64,000 nt of DNA, taken from Tillus elongatus (lineage: Eukaryota; Arthropoda; Insecta; Coleoptera; Cleridae). Under the pieces are notes generated by a model, which searched no databases, had not been told where the DNA came from, and saw only the letters and a program-made list of their open reading frames with translations. Position 1 is the stretch's first letter, and each line of letters begins with the position of its first letter. The stretch is from contig OZ023262.1 of the NCBI GenBank assembly GCA_964006375.1, forward strand, positions 95,934,976 through 95,998,975. Reading direction: 5' to 3'. Made by a program: the position numbers and the translations under genes. Positions 26,280-37,345 of the stretch are shown here, one piece after another.

Positions 26280-27180
26280 AGTCTGGACGCAGCAAGTACG
26301 ATATGGAAGTAAATTTTTATAAAAATGATTTGAATAGCATATATGTCTCTCTAATGCAAGCAGTCCTCAATTTTGTTACCGGTATAACCTATATAGTAGA
26401 AACAATGTGCCATATTTGATCAAAATAACTTATTGTTTGAAAATGTACAAAAATTTTCCGACAATAAACTTTAAATGTTGGTTTTCTAGCCAACAAACCT
26501 TAGTTCATTGATTGTTGTTGCCCTTACTTGGTGAAACTTGTCCATACTGCATACAGACTTGGAGAATACTTCTCTGGCTTCAATGTTGGTTTTTTTTCAC
26601 CACTAAAAACCAACAGTGAAGCCAGAGAAGTATTCTCCAAGTCTGTATGCAGAACAAACCTTAGGTTAATAGCAAATTGAGTTATTGAAATTTGAGGCAT
26701 TTAATGAAAATTTGCTGCCAAAGATTTTTTTACAAACATATTTCGATAAAAATGCAATAAAATAATGGTGTTCGAAATAAAAATTGTAGGGATCACCAAC
26801 GACTTATGTGCCAGCCTGTAATTGTCAAAATAATTTTATAAGATGCAGCTCAAGACACCCTATAATTAACTTATACAATTTTTTCTCGTCTCGTGTATAA
26901 TAAATTATATAGAGCTTTACCGTAGAAATGTGTCACCCTGTATATATGTAAACAGATAAAAACTGAACGTAAACTCGGATATGGATTCTAGGGGGCCTAG
27001 TTTGCGCTCATTCGAAGAAATCTTTTTAAAATTCTAAAGTCGCGGTCTCCTCATTGACGAATTTTTGTACGAAAATTAGCTAAAAATTCTGGACCGTTAA
27101 ACCATAAACTTAACTAAAACTACCGCCAAAGCACCAGAGAGAAAATAATTAACCTGTTGCATATCAGCCTTTTTTGTAAA
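26280..27180 (-). repeat. GCAGC-TIR repeat, short form (E-C-A-D)
   Basis: The terminal motif ggacgcagcaagtacgatat near 26284 opens an E block, which is interrupted by a hairpin insertion at 26504-26652. Then come C (26745-26940), A (26960-27080) and part of D. The layout matches 7358-8165. Confidence 0.65.
26504..26652. repeat. snap-back hairpin insertion with 12-bp target duplication
   Basis: Two 48-bp arms (26547-26594 and 26605-26652) are inverted copies with a single difference and a loop of about 10 bp. The inserted segment is flanked by the direct repeat AACAAACCTTAG (26492-26503 and 26653-26664). This marks it as an insertion into the E block. Confidence 0.75.
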
Positions 27181-27479
27181 ACTTCGATCTATATCTCTTG
27201 ACAAACACTGTTTAGTCCACCCGCTAACATTAATAAAATCGTAAATAAATAATTTGCACTTGTATATTAAAATTCCCAAATAACAAATAATTTGTCAGCT
27301 GAAATTGAAAACAGATAACCGATCTAATAATATACGATAAACATCAGTTACAGCGTGTAGCTGACCTGCGCAATGATATAAAATGGTCCGTTGCTAGGTA
27401 ACGACTCAGACATACTAGATCTTATATACCTATAAACCAGTTTTTAACATTGTCAATAAAAAGCGGTGATATTAAATAT

Positions 27480-27722
27480 AAATGTTTCAAAATTGAATAT
27501 CTCAATTTTCTGTAAACCTAGAAAACTGAATTTTTGGTACATGGTTAGGTATTTCCCAAAGCAATATGTCCACCATGTTTCATCAAAATAACTTTGTAAT
27601 TGTCAGAAAAAAAATTTGTTTTCGAAATAAAACTCAAAATTTTCCCGGAAAACCTTGTCCGATTTTCCTGCCTAACGAACTCATCCAAGTTATTAATAAA
27701 ATAAAAGCATTTGCCGAGTTTG
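27480..27722 (+). repeat. GCAGC-TIR D/B block fragment
   Basis: D-like sequence is followed by the B block (ctcaaaattttcccggaaaa, ctaacgaactcatccaag). It breaks off before the usual ttatcggtgtga end, where a LINE fragment begins. Confidence 0.55.
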
Positions 27723-27724
27723 GG

Positions 27725-28322
27725 GACTGTTGGTGGTTGAACATCTGGAGGTGGGTTGAGAGTATAATTGCCGGTGAACAAGGAGGCAAAAGTTAAGCCT
27801 TGCTCAGGGCGGTAGAAACAATTCCATCCCCTGAAACAAGAGGTGGGAACGTGCTATTGTAGAATTTATTCCCAATAGATTTAGAGAGAGTCCAGAAGGG
27901 TTTGCTGCCGTTAAAGATTGAGAGGACTTTGTTTTTTATGTGGTTATTAAACGAGTTTTTTGCCTCAGAAAAAATGCGGACATAGCGGTTTCTTGCGTCG
28001 TTAAATGCTTGACGTTTTTCTTGACTGTGATTGTGTAAAAGCGTTTTGTGAGCTTTGACCTTTTCAAGTCTGGCCTTGTCACAGGATTTAGAGAACCCGG
28101 GCTTTGGAGTGGCTGAAGAGGTTTTCTGTGTACGTGGAATAAATAATTCCATGCCAGCTTGGATAATTTAGGTGACGTTTTGTGAGATATCAGAGGGGTC
28201 AGGATGAGAGAAGCAGACAGACGCCCATGGAAATCAGGAAAAGTAAACAGGCATTTCGTCCCAGTTCGCGAAGTTGTAGTGCCAAACGATACGTAGGTGT
28301 GATGACTGTCTTTGTCAGACAT
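27725..28322 (-). pseudogene. LINE fragment between endonuclease and RT domains
   Basis: The minus strand reads VWHYNFANWDEM, GMELFIPRTQ, GFSKSCDKARLEKVKAHKTL and RNRYVRIFSEAKNSF, then KPFWTLSKSIGN. This is the linker found between the APE endonuclease and reverse transcriptase of jockey/CR1-type LINEs. Two stops lie upstream of GMELFIP. Both domain cores are missing, so this is an internal scrap. Confidence 0.7.
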
Positions 28323-28742
28323 TAGAAATTAACCACAAAAGTTGCTTCAATTCATGTCTTTCATATTTTTTTTGGAAAAAACTCGATATTTTGCGAACCA
28401 AATTACTTGAAAATGAATAGGTTCTATTGCTATGCGTGGCGATCTATTATTATGTAACAAAATTTGAAAAAGGAAACAAAAGTGTTGTAATGGGGGGCAA
28501 AGCAAGTATTGTGACTGTTTAAGGACTTTTTAGTAACAGAAATCTGTGGCTAATGAAAGGAAACTTTCGAGGCTATCTTACGACCACCACCACCAAATTA
28601 CTTTAACTTCACAACAGATGTTTATTTAGATAATGTCTAGCTATATTTAAAGTCTCATCCAGTTACGCTAATACTTTCAAAAATAAGGCGTATTCAAAAT
28701 TTTTTGTGTATATTTTTGGGTGAAAAAATTGTTATAGCTGAT

Positions 28743-28890
<148 letters not shown>

Positions 28891-29019
28891 CGCATATCAA
28901 AATTCCTTTAGTTTAAAGCAATATTTTGTAGAGATTTGTGCTCAATTTATTAAGTCACTAAGTCATTGTAACAAGGCGCCGCGCCGTTTACACAACAATT
29001 ACAGTCATTTAAGTAAATT

Positions 29020-29330
29020 CAAAAGAGGGTGCATTTTTCGTATCCGGGAAGCCAGTTTTTCAATCAAACAAATTTTCGACCTCATGGGACACAGTGTGTC
29101 AAAAGTGTTACTACAATGTTGAACTAGATGGTCTGAAAAAGAAATCACAATCCGTCGTCATGGATCCGCACGACCTAGAGTGACTTCAGCACGGGAATAT
29201 CGTCGTCTGAGGGCTGCGACTTTACAATACGGACTTTCCACAAGACTGGAAATGGTTGGTTGAGAGTTTTAAAACAAGAGTCTCTATGGGAGCGATATAT
29301 CACAGAATACGCGCTGTTGGGTCTGTAAGT
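29020..29330 (+). pseudogene. Tc1-like transposase N-terminal fragment
   Basis: In one frame with stops the sequence reads [46 protein letters not shown], and in a shifted frame YHRIRAVGL. This is the paired-like double HTH and GRPR hook of Tc1-family transposases. The catalytic domain is absent. It might be the complement of the fragment at 10360-10690, but they do not overlap. Confidence 0.7.
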
Positions 29331-30067
29331 TTAAAGACAAACAAGTTACGGGCATTTAAAGTTTTCCTCAAAACGTCACAGTCGCGATTTGAAACGTCAA
29401 AGTTGACAACACTTAGGCAAAGAACCTGAAACAAATACGGATTATGCAAAGAAAATGTCAAAAGAAGAGTGTTCTGCAAACCCTTAAGTTTCAGCTTCAA
29501 CCGTCGTTGCCCTTCATTTTACTAAAGTTTTTCCAGAAATCGACCCTCTCTCTAATGCTTTGGCGATAGTTTTAGTCACATGGATGGTTTAACGGTCTAT
29601 AATGTTTAATTAATTTTCGTAGAAAAAAATCATTATTGTGGTGACCGCGACTTTTGAATTTTAAAAATATTTCTTCAAATGGGCGCAGACAGGGCCCCTA
29701 GAATCCATATTAGGGTTTAGTTTCAGTTCTTATCTGTTTTCATTTATACAGGATGACGCATTTCTACGGTAAAGCTCAATACAATATTGTTATTATACAA
29801 GATACGAGAAAAAGTGGTATACGTTAATTATAGAGTATCTTGAGCTGTATCTTATAAAATTATTTTGACAATCACAGGACGGCCCGTAAGTTGTTGGTAA
29901 TAACAAAAAATCTTTTTTCGAACACCTTATAGGTATTATTGCATTTGTGCATTTTTTATCGCAATATAATGCATGTTATAAGAAAAAAAGAACGAAAGCA
30001 TTTAAAGTTTATTTTCGGAAAATTTTCCCACATTTTCAAACAAAAAGTTAGTTTGATAAAATATGGT
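29331..30067 (+). repeat. GCAGC-TIR repeat fragment (D-A-C-part of E)
   Basis: D (ttacgggcatttaaagtttt ...), then reverse A with its hairpin (about 29600-29640), then C (gacgcatttctacggtaaag ...). A scrap of E follows. This order shows that the A remnant between D and C in the long form was once a full A block. Confidence 0.6.
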
Positions 30068-30440
<373 letters not shown>

Positions 30441-30739
30441 GCAATATCTCTCAAATTCTCTAACTGATTGAAAAGAATATTTACAACTTAAAAGAACATA
30501 GACAGACGTGGTTGTGTACTAATTTTCAAATGGTTTTATCAAAGCAAAATAAAGTTAGTAGAAATTTATAATAAAATAATCCTCGGCATCACTTCAGATT
30601 CTGTAATGCAATATCTACAATGTGGGACAAAGACAGATGACGTTATCTGTACCGCTATGCTATTTAAATAAATCATAGATAAAAATCTAAACAATGGAAG
30701 TTGTCGCGAAATGTCAGCCTGGAGAACGTTGTGAGAGAT

Positions 30740-30905
30740 ACCATAGGGACGCCATCTCGGTGCAGGACCAGGTAGTATGTTGTCACGATAGCTCTAGTTT
30801 AGACAAAATTTTATAGATGGAGCTGTGTACAAAGTACAATCAACTAAATGTAAATTGTCAGCCTTGGACCATTTATTTCATAATCCCAGGACAAAGTTTG
30901 CGTCC
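30740..30905 (-). repeat. diverged relative of the 33-kb hammerhead-containing unit
   Basis: It shares ggtagtatgttgtcac, aaattgtcagcc.tgg and ggacaaagt.tg with the units at 32858-33538, in the same order. No hammerhead core is visible here, so it appears to be an old partial copy. Confidence 0.55.
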
Positions 30906-30952
30906 AAAAGCGCCAAATTTTAGCATGCGAATGTATACTATAAATAAAAAAT

Positions 30953-31913
30953 TTCGGGACGCAGAAAGTGCGTTGTAGTGGTGAGTTTTCATAAGAATTG
31001 TACACTTTTAGTAAGATATATTATGAAAACTAATTCTTTAAATTTAAATGGACCTTGGAGATCGGTTTTAGAGTCCCAGTTAGCGATTATTTGAAAAAAT
31101 CTATATTTTATATGGAGATAAAAAATTAAAATTTGGTCTTAGATATAATATGTGAGTACTGCAAGTGTCTTTAAAAAATTGTGTTACAAATTTTATTAAA
31201 GTTACAAAAGTTTTTCAGAAAAAAATTCATTATTTATAAAGGGAATGTACCTGTCAAATTATAAATATGGCACGTATTTTTCCTTATTAATTGGTTGGAT
31301 GGTTTTGTTTCAGTCAACCCATCCAGTTTTTGCAAACAATAAACAACAATAAAAGTTTTTAATGTTATGGTAGAAAATTTTCGTAAAAATATTTCAAATC
31401 CGATAGCTCAATAAATGTCCCATTCAGCCAGAATCTTTAATATTGAACATCAGTAACACCTATGTAAACGCACGTGGGTAATAAATTAAAGAAAAATAAC
31501 ATAATGAGCTTTGCGGATAACTACACATTTGTTTTAAAAACCTTTTTTGTTGTTTATTGTTTGCAAAAACTGGATTGGTTGACTAAAACAAAACCATCCC
31601 AACAATTAATAAGGAAAAATAGCTGCCATATTTATAATTTGACAGGTACATTCCCTTTGTAAATAATTATTTTTTTTCTGAAAAACTTTTTTAACTTTAA
31701 TGAAATTTGTAACACAATTTTTTTAAAGACACTTGCAGTATTACATATTATATTTAACACCATTTCTTTTTCCAATAATCGCTAACTGGGACCCTAAAAC
31801 CGATCTCCAAGGTTCATGTAAATTTAAAGAATTAGTTTTAATAGTATATCTTACTAATAGTGTACAATTCTTATGAAAATTCACTACTATAACGCACTTG
31901 CTGCGTCCCGAAA
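30953..31913. mobile_element. fold-back element of the GCAGC-TIR family
   Basis: Two arms of about 370 bp (30953-31335 and about 31540-31913) are inverted copies. Each ends in the family terminal motif (ttcgggacgcag / ctgcgtcccgaa) around a roughly 200-bp centre. Shared landmarks are taagaattgtac near both ends and the pair taaagggaatgtacctgtca / tgacaggtacattcccttt. No coding capacity is seen. The target duplication is unclear because the flanks are A/T-runs. Confidence 0.75.
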
Positions 31914-32857
31914 ATTTTGTTTCTACTATATAGGTTATACCGGTAACCTTTGGTTTTTTTTTGAGGGTCAGTATATATATAAATATATTTACCATCAGCT
32001 TGTGTTGTATTTTTAAAAGGGTTGGGATTTTTTATTCTATTAAAAAACTGAACAACTGAAAATGTAACCAGTTCACTCCATAGCTTCATTATATTAATTC
32101 TAACAAACCAATATTTATTTTATAAAATCAATGCACAGTGTCGAACAAAATTCCTCATATGCAATATGAAAGCAAATATTTTACCTATGTATGCACCGTA
32201 AATAATATGGAAATATTGAAATTTTTGAAACCCGTTGTAAATACCAATATCAAACATTGCATCAAGCTTGTAATTTACATATACAGGAAATTAAATCCAG
32301 TGGAGTAACAAAAACCTCGACAAACAGTGCGTGTATTCACTAAATCAAATCTGTGACCACTATTATTTGCCCTTATGACGTTTCAATGTAATTCCCCTAA
32401 ATTCTGTTGTTTTGTGATGATAACAATAGCAGAACGAATAAAACGTGGCATGATTGGTGCTTTTAATAATTTAACGTTGTCTGGTATTATATAGAGGCGC
32501 TATCCCACGGTCACCGTTGGTTAGAAGTATTTGGAGAACCTCAAAAGCTATCAAATCAAAATTTCGTAAGAAGCCTTAACAAGCTACTATCATTTGATTT
32601 TAAATAATTCCAAAATGCCGGAACTTCCAGAAGTACCGGAAATTGACCATATTTTTTTATTTTTGTAAGATTCTAAATATTAGATTGACCTTACGGGACA
32701 TATCACTAACATAAAATGTCAGCTTTCAGAGATAACAACTGTTTTATGACAAAAATACTCAGTGTCAAAAACATTTGTAAGACTGGAACTAACAAAGATA
32801 GAACAACAACATTCTGGCAGTAGGCAGTCAAAACATTTAAATTTATTTTTATTTGTA
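31914..32857. other. no recognisable gene
   Basis: A short E-block scrap (ctatataggttataccggta, near 31924) follows the fold-back element. The rest shows no repeat block or coding motif that I recognise. Confidence 0.4.
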
Positions 32858-33201
32858 AGGCTAGATGCATTCTCGCAACAATTAGAACCGTAGACCGGTT
32901 TCGCTCTCATTAGAGCTCTTCAGTACGGCATACTAATTGTAGCAAAAATGCATCTAAACTAATACGGCTATAGTATAACCAGCCTTTCAACACTAAGTAA
33001 GTGGTGGACGTGCCGCCACCTAGTTGCGGAACCAAGTAGTATGTTGTCACGCCAGCTCCAAATAACACAAAGTGTTAAAAAAAATATAGACTGTATACAA
33101 CTAACTAAAATTTAGAAAATTGTCAGCCATGGCCCATTTCTACCCCAATATAGGGACAAAGTATGTAAGTCTAGATGCATTCTTGCAACAATTAGAACCG
33201 T
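32858..33201 (-). mobile_element. retrozyme-like unit: one ~309-nt monomer plus 34 nt of the next
   Basis: Read on the minus strand, the unit begins at about 33201 with ACGGTTCTAATTGTTGC, one base after the position equivalent to the hammerhead cleavage site. It runs about 309 nt to a hammerhead motif cleaving at 32893/32892. It then restarts with the same TACGGTTCTAATTG sequence for about 34 nt before homology stops. Monomer length equals the distance between equivalent cleavage positions. This layout is known for animal retrozymes, small non-coding retroelements thought to use Penelope-like machinery. No protein is encoded. Confidence 0.65.
32879..32939 (-). ncRNA. type I hammerhead ribozyme motif, canonical core
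   Basis: On the minus strand: stem I CCGTA with TACGG (extended past an internal loop by CAATTAG/CTAATTG), CTGAAGA core, stem II GCTCT/AGAGC with loop AATG, GAAA, a minimal self-complementary stem III ACCGGT, and a GTC cleavage triplet. Cleavage would fall between 32893 and 32892. All invariant core bases are present. The very short palindromic stem III is typical of hammerheads in Penelope-like elements and retrozymes, which are thought to cleave as dimers. Confidence 0.8.
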
Positions 33202-33202
33202 G

Positions 33203-33538
33203 GCAACATACTATCTGGTTCCGCAACTAGGCGGCGGCACGTCCACCACTCACTTAGTGTTGAAAGGCTGGCTATACTATAGCCGTATTACTTTAGATGC
33301 ATTTTTGATACAATTAGTATGCCGTACTGAAGAGCTCTAATGAGTGTGAAACCAGTCTACGGTTCTAATTGTTGCGAGAATGCATCTAGTCTTACATACT
33401 TTGTTCCTATATTGGGGTAGAAATGGGCCAGGGCTGACAATTTTCTAAATTGTTAGTTAGTTGTATACAGTCTCTATTTTTGGCGTGACTACTTGGTTCC
33501 GCAACTAGGTAGCGGCACGTCTACCACTCACTTGGTGT
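33203..33538 (+). mobile_element. second retrozyme-like unit, inverted relative to the first
   Basis: It starts mid-monomer (caacatactatctggttccg), passes through a second hammerhead motif at 33311-33371, re-enters the monomer start (tacggttctaattgttgcga) and ends near 33538. At about 336 nt it is one monomer plus roughly 27 nt. It abuts the minus-strand unit at the latter's predicted 5' end. Relative to the first unit it lacks seven bases around 33488. Confidence 0.65.
33311..33371 (+). ncRNA. type I hammerhead ribozyme motif, decayed stems
   Basis: Same layout as 32879-32939 with core CTGAAGA (33327-33333), GAAA (33348-33351) and cleavage triplet GTC (33355-33357). Stem II has mismatches (GCTCT/AGTGT) and stem III reads CCAG instead of the palindrome CCGG. 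It is probably weak or inactive. Confidence 0.65.
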
Positions 33539-33834
33539 CATTTTTATTTGATTTAGTTTTGAATATTGTTCACAGGGCGGTTTGAAAAAAAAATTTGAAC
33601 GGGTTCAACACAAAGTGCCAAGAAGTCACTTTTTTTAGATGGCACACCCTGTATGTTATAAGTATGTTAGATGCAAGATTAGACTCCACCTTAAATTTCA
33701 CTAGCATCCCTATACGTAACTCTTCAGATTTTCATTAATTGTAATTATTTGAATTGATTTGGCATGACCACGAAATCAAGACCAGGTAGCCTAAGCTAAT
33801 TTAAAACATAGTGGACATTGAAAGTGTATATTAC

Positions 33835-34603
33835 CAACCACTTATGGGCCAGCATGTGATTGTCAAAGTAGGTTTATGACATGCAGCTCGAGACACCACC
33901 CTATAATTAACGTATATCATTTTTTCTCTTAAGAGCCTCGGCGGTTCAGAGGTAAGAACGTGTGCCTCTGAACCGAAGGGTACTAGGTTCGATCCCAGGA
34001 TTCTCCTTTCACTTTTTCAGTACAAACTGTAACATTAACATCAACCGAGGTTCTGGCATTGTATTTGAGCAAGTTGAATGTCTGCACGTTCCGCCCTTCA
34101 GAGGGGGCGTAAAGCCGTCGGTCCCGTGTCCCTGCAATGTTGGGCACGTTAAAGATCCCCACCCTCCTTACAGAAAAGCAGGGGTTCGGCAAAATTTCCG
34201 GGATAGTGAGGTGAAACTGCTCCCTGGCGTCGGTGATTGGCCGTAGTCGCGGAAATAGGCCGACGTTAAAAAAACACAACAACACAACATTTTTTCTCAT
34301 ATCTTGTATAATAACCGATATATTGAGCTTTACCGTAGAAATGCGTCAGCCTGTATATGTATAAACAGCCAAAAACTGAAACTGACCCCGTATATGAGTT
34401 TTAGGGGTTCTAGTTCGTGCTCATTTGAAATCTTTTTTAAATTCATAAGTCGCGGTCTCCTCAATAATGAATTTTTTCTACGAAAATTGGATAAAATATA
34501 GACTATTAAACTAAACTCTACAGCTGAAACTACTGCCACTTACAAAAAGAAGGTACCTACCAATTTTCATCCAAATCTGTCCATTATTTTTCAGTTATTG
34601 TTA

Positions 34604-34606
<3 letters not shown>
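33835..34606 (-). repeat. GCAGC-TIR repeat fragment (C-A-D/B) interrupted by a SINE
   Basis: C block (cttatgggccagcatgtgat ..., resumed at 34291), A block (34375-34495) and a scrap of D/B run up to a (TA)n array at 34607-34677. The C block is split by the SINE at 33929-34287. Confidence 0.6.
33929..34287 (+). mobile_element. tRNA-derived SINE, full copy
   Basis: The 5' region resembles a tRNA gene, with an A-box-like ggcggttcagagg and a perfect B box GGTTCGATCCC (33986-33996). This would recruit RNA polymerase III. The body includes gggggcgtaaagccgtcggt and gtcgcggaaataggccgacg. The tail is A-rich with CAA repeats (aaaaaaacacaacaacacaa). Exact 11-bp direct repeats CATTTTTTCTC flank it (33918-33928 and 34288-34298). 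A second copy lies at 52841-53192. Confidence 0.85.
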
Positions 34607-34679
<73 letters not shown>

Positions 34680-34680
<1 letters not shown>

Positions 34681-34728
34681 ATTAGGCCTCCCAGAACACA
34701 TATCCGGGCTCAGTTTCAATTTTTATAT

Positions 34729-34822
<94 letters not shown>

Positions 34823-35927
34823 GTATCACACCGATAACTCAAAAAATAATGGACCGATTTTAATTAAATTTGGTGAATACCTTTCTTTTGCAAATGGCTT
34901 GGATAACTTCGTTATCCAGGAAAATCGGCCCAGGTTTTCCCGGAAAATTTTGTGTTTTCTTTCGAAAAAAATTAATATCTCCGGAAATAACAAAGTAAGG
35001 GCAACCAAATTTGGTACACTGGTTTACATCCTTATAGGTAAGTTACCTACCAAAATTTAGCTCTGTGGGTCAAAATACAAAAAAGTTATAGGCATTTAAA
35101 GAAAAATAAATTGGGGTTTTCCTCAAAACGTCAAAGTTTAAAATGTCAAAATTGGCAACATTTAGGCAAATAACTTGAATCTAATACGGGCTATGGAAAT
35201 AAAATGTCTCAAGAAGAATGTTTTACAAACCATGAAGTCTTAGTTTCAACCATCATTGTCCTTCATTTTAATAAAATATTTCCAGAAAATTCATTTCAAA
35301 TAGATCCGGTCTCTGATGTTTGGCAGTAGCCTTAGCTATAGAGTTTATCGTTTAATGGTATATAATTTTTGTATAATTTTCGTAAAAAATCAATAAAGCT
35401 CAATATATCCGTTATTATACAACATATGAAAAAAATTTGTATATATTAATTATAGAGTGTCTTGAGCTACATCTTAAAAAATTATTTCTACAATCACAGG
35501 CTGGCCCATAAGTCGTTGGTGATACAAATTTCCTTTTTTTTTAATCAAACACGCCTTATGTGCATTTTTGCATTTTTCATCGAAATATAATGCATGTTTG
35601 TAAAAAAAGAAATTCTGGACGCAGTAAGTGCGTTACGGTAGCGAATTTTGATCAAATGCTTCATATTTGAATTGCTCAATTTGCTATTAACCTATAAGGT
35701 TGACCAAGAAAGGAGTTTTTTCGGGAACACTTTAAGTTTACTTTCGGAAATTTTTGTACATTTTCAAACAATAAAGTTATTTTGATGAAACATGGCACAT
35801 TGTTTTTACTATATAGGTTATACTGGTAACCAAATTTGATGCCTGCTTTCTTAAAAAAAACACATATTTGCTATTAAAAATATTTTTATGAAAATTCACC
35901 ACCATAACGCACTTGCTGCGTCCAGAG
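34680..35927 (+). repeat. GCAGC-TIR modular repeat, near-complete long form
   Basis: Truncated reverse A (34680-34732), (TA)n and (GTAT)n (34733-34826), B (34827-34990), D (34990-35370), A remnant, C (35396-35608) and E bounded by inverted terminal motifs (35612-35927). Block order is identical to 12396-13764. It is non-coding. Confidence 0.7.
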
Positions 35928-35949
35928 TTTTTTTGTTATCCACATAAAC

Positions 35950-36192
35950 TATTTTGATCTTGTGCGTTTCTCTGATCACCAGTGATACCTATAACTTATT
36001 TTTCTTTTAACTTATTAATCCTAATTTTGATACATAGTTTACCTTTTATAATGTAAACCTGGGTACCAAATTCGTTTGTCATAGCTTTGTTATTTCCGGA
36101 GAAACAGGTCCAACTATTTTTGTTAACGAACCTATCCAAGCCATTTACAAAAAGAAGGTACTCGGCCATCACCAAAATGTTGAGCTTTCGGT

Positions 36193-36290
<98 letters not shown>

Positions 36291-36302
36291 GTGTGTGTGT
36301 GT
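35950..36302 (+). repeat. GCAGC-TIR D/B fragment, (TA)n and (GT)n
   Basis: D-like sequence (cctgggtaccaaattcgttt ...) and a shortened B block end at tttcggtgtga. A (TA)n array (36195-36288) passes into (GT)n to 36302. A degraded A block follows (gaaacagaccccggaaactg). Confidence 0.6.
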
Positions 36303-36419
36303 GCATAAAAATTGAAACAGACCCCGGAAACTGGATTTTGAACCTAGCCTTTGAGATTAAAGAGTCGAGGCCGAGAGCATTTGAGGAAATATAGAGGTAC
36401 GTGAACATAAAAATAGACA

Positions 36420-36950
36420 TAAGAATAAAAATTGGGTAGGGAATGTACTTATTTGTTTTATATTCTCATATGTATTATTGATAATAATAGTAATAACAGC
36501 AATGCAGTCGTAATATACACAGACATAACTTCAAAGTGATACAATACTTAACACACATAAATATAAAACTTAATACACTACACAATACTATTAAATTCAC
36601 TATATTAAATAAATCACACACTATATATTCAAACATTTTCTTCAGTATATACTTATATAAACCTAAAAAAAACTTCAAAAACCATAACAAATAATATCGT
36701 ATAAAAACAATATATTGTATAACATTTATATAACAGTCACAAAAGTCATCTATTAGGAATTATCACACCCTTAAAAGTGCAAATTTTTATTAATATACAG
36801 AGCACCAAGTTCAAATTATACCTAAAATTAAATTAAATTAAATTAAATAATAAATCAAGCTCGTCAAAACTGTTACCAATATCACTCAAAAATGTGGGGC
36901 ATTTATTACCATACCTAGTAAAGTACCTCATCTAAAGACTAAATATACTA
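36420..36950. other. no recognisable gene
   Basis: Low-complexity AT-rich DNA with a (TAAAT)n-like run near 36831-36850. No repeat block or coding motif is recognised. Confidence 0.4.
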
Positions 36951-36952
36951 GA

Positions 36953-37215
36953 AAAAGTTTGGACGCAGCAAGTGCGTTATGGTAGTGAATTGTCATACAA
37001 ATCTTTTTAATATCAAATATGTATTTTTTTTAAGAAAGCAGGCATCAAATTTGTTAACCGGTATAACCTATATAGTACCATACTTCATCAAAAGAAATTT
37101 ATTGTTTGAAAATGTACAAAAAAATTTCGAAAATAAACTTAAAATGTTCCCGAAACAACTGGTTTCGTGGACAATGAAACTTATAGGTTAATAGAAAAGT
37201 GAACTATTTGAAGCA
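36953..37215 (+). repeat. GCAGC-TIR E block, right end missing
   Basis: The terminal motif ggacgcagcaagtgcgttat (36960-36979) leads into E sequence (aggcatcaaatttgttaacc ...). The inverted right motif is absent. A (TA)n array (37254-37340) follows. Confidence 0.6.
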
Positions 37216-37251
37216 TAAATAACAAAAATGTTATAAAATAAAGACTGTTCG

Positions 37252-37340
<89 letters not shown>

Positions 37341-37345
<5 letters not shown>

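Noticed and set aside
32858..33538. Simple palindrome or CRISPR-like inverted array
   Set aside because: Arms are over 180 bp with offset restarts, and hammerhead cores explain the unit ends better; no short regular spacers exist.
33962..34246. 94- and 105-residue frames
   Set aside because: Both lie within the SINE body, which is RNA polymerase III-type and non-coding.
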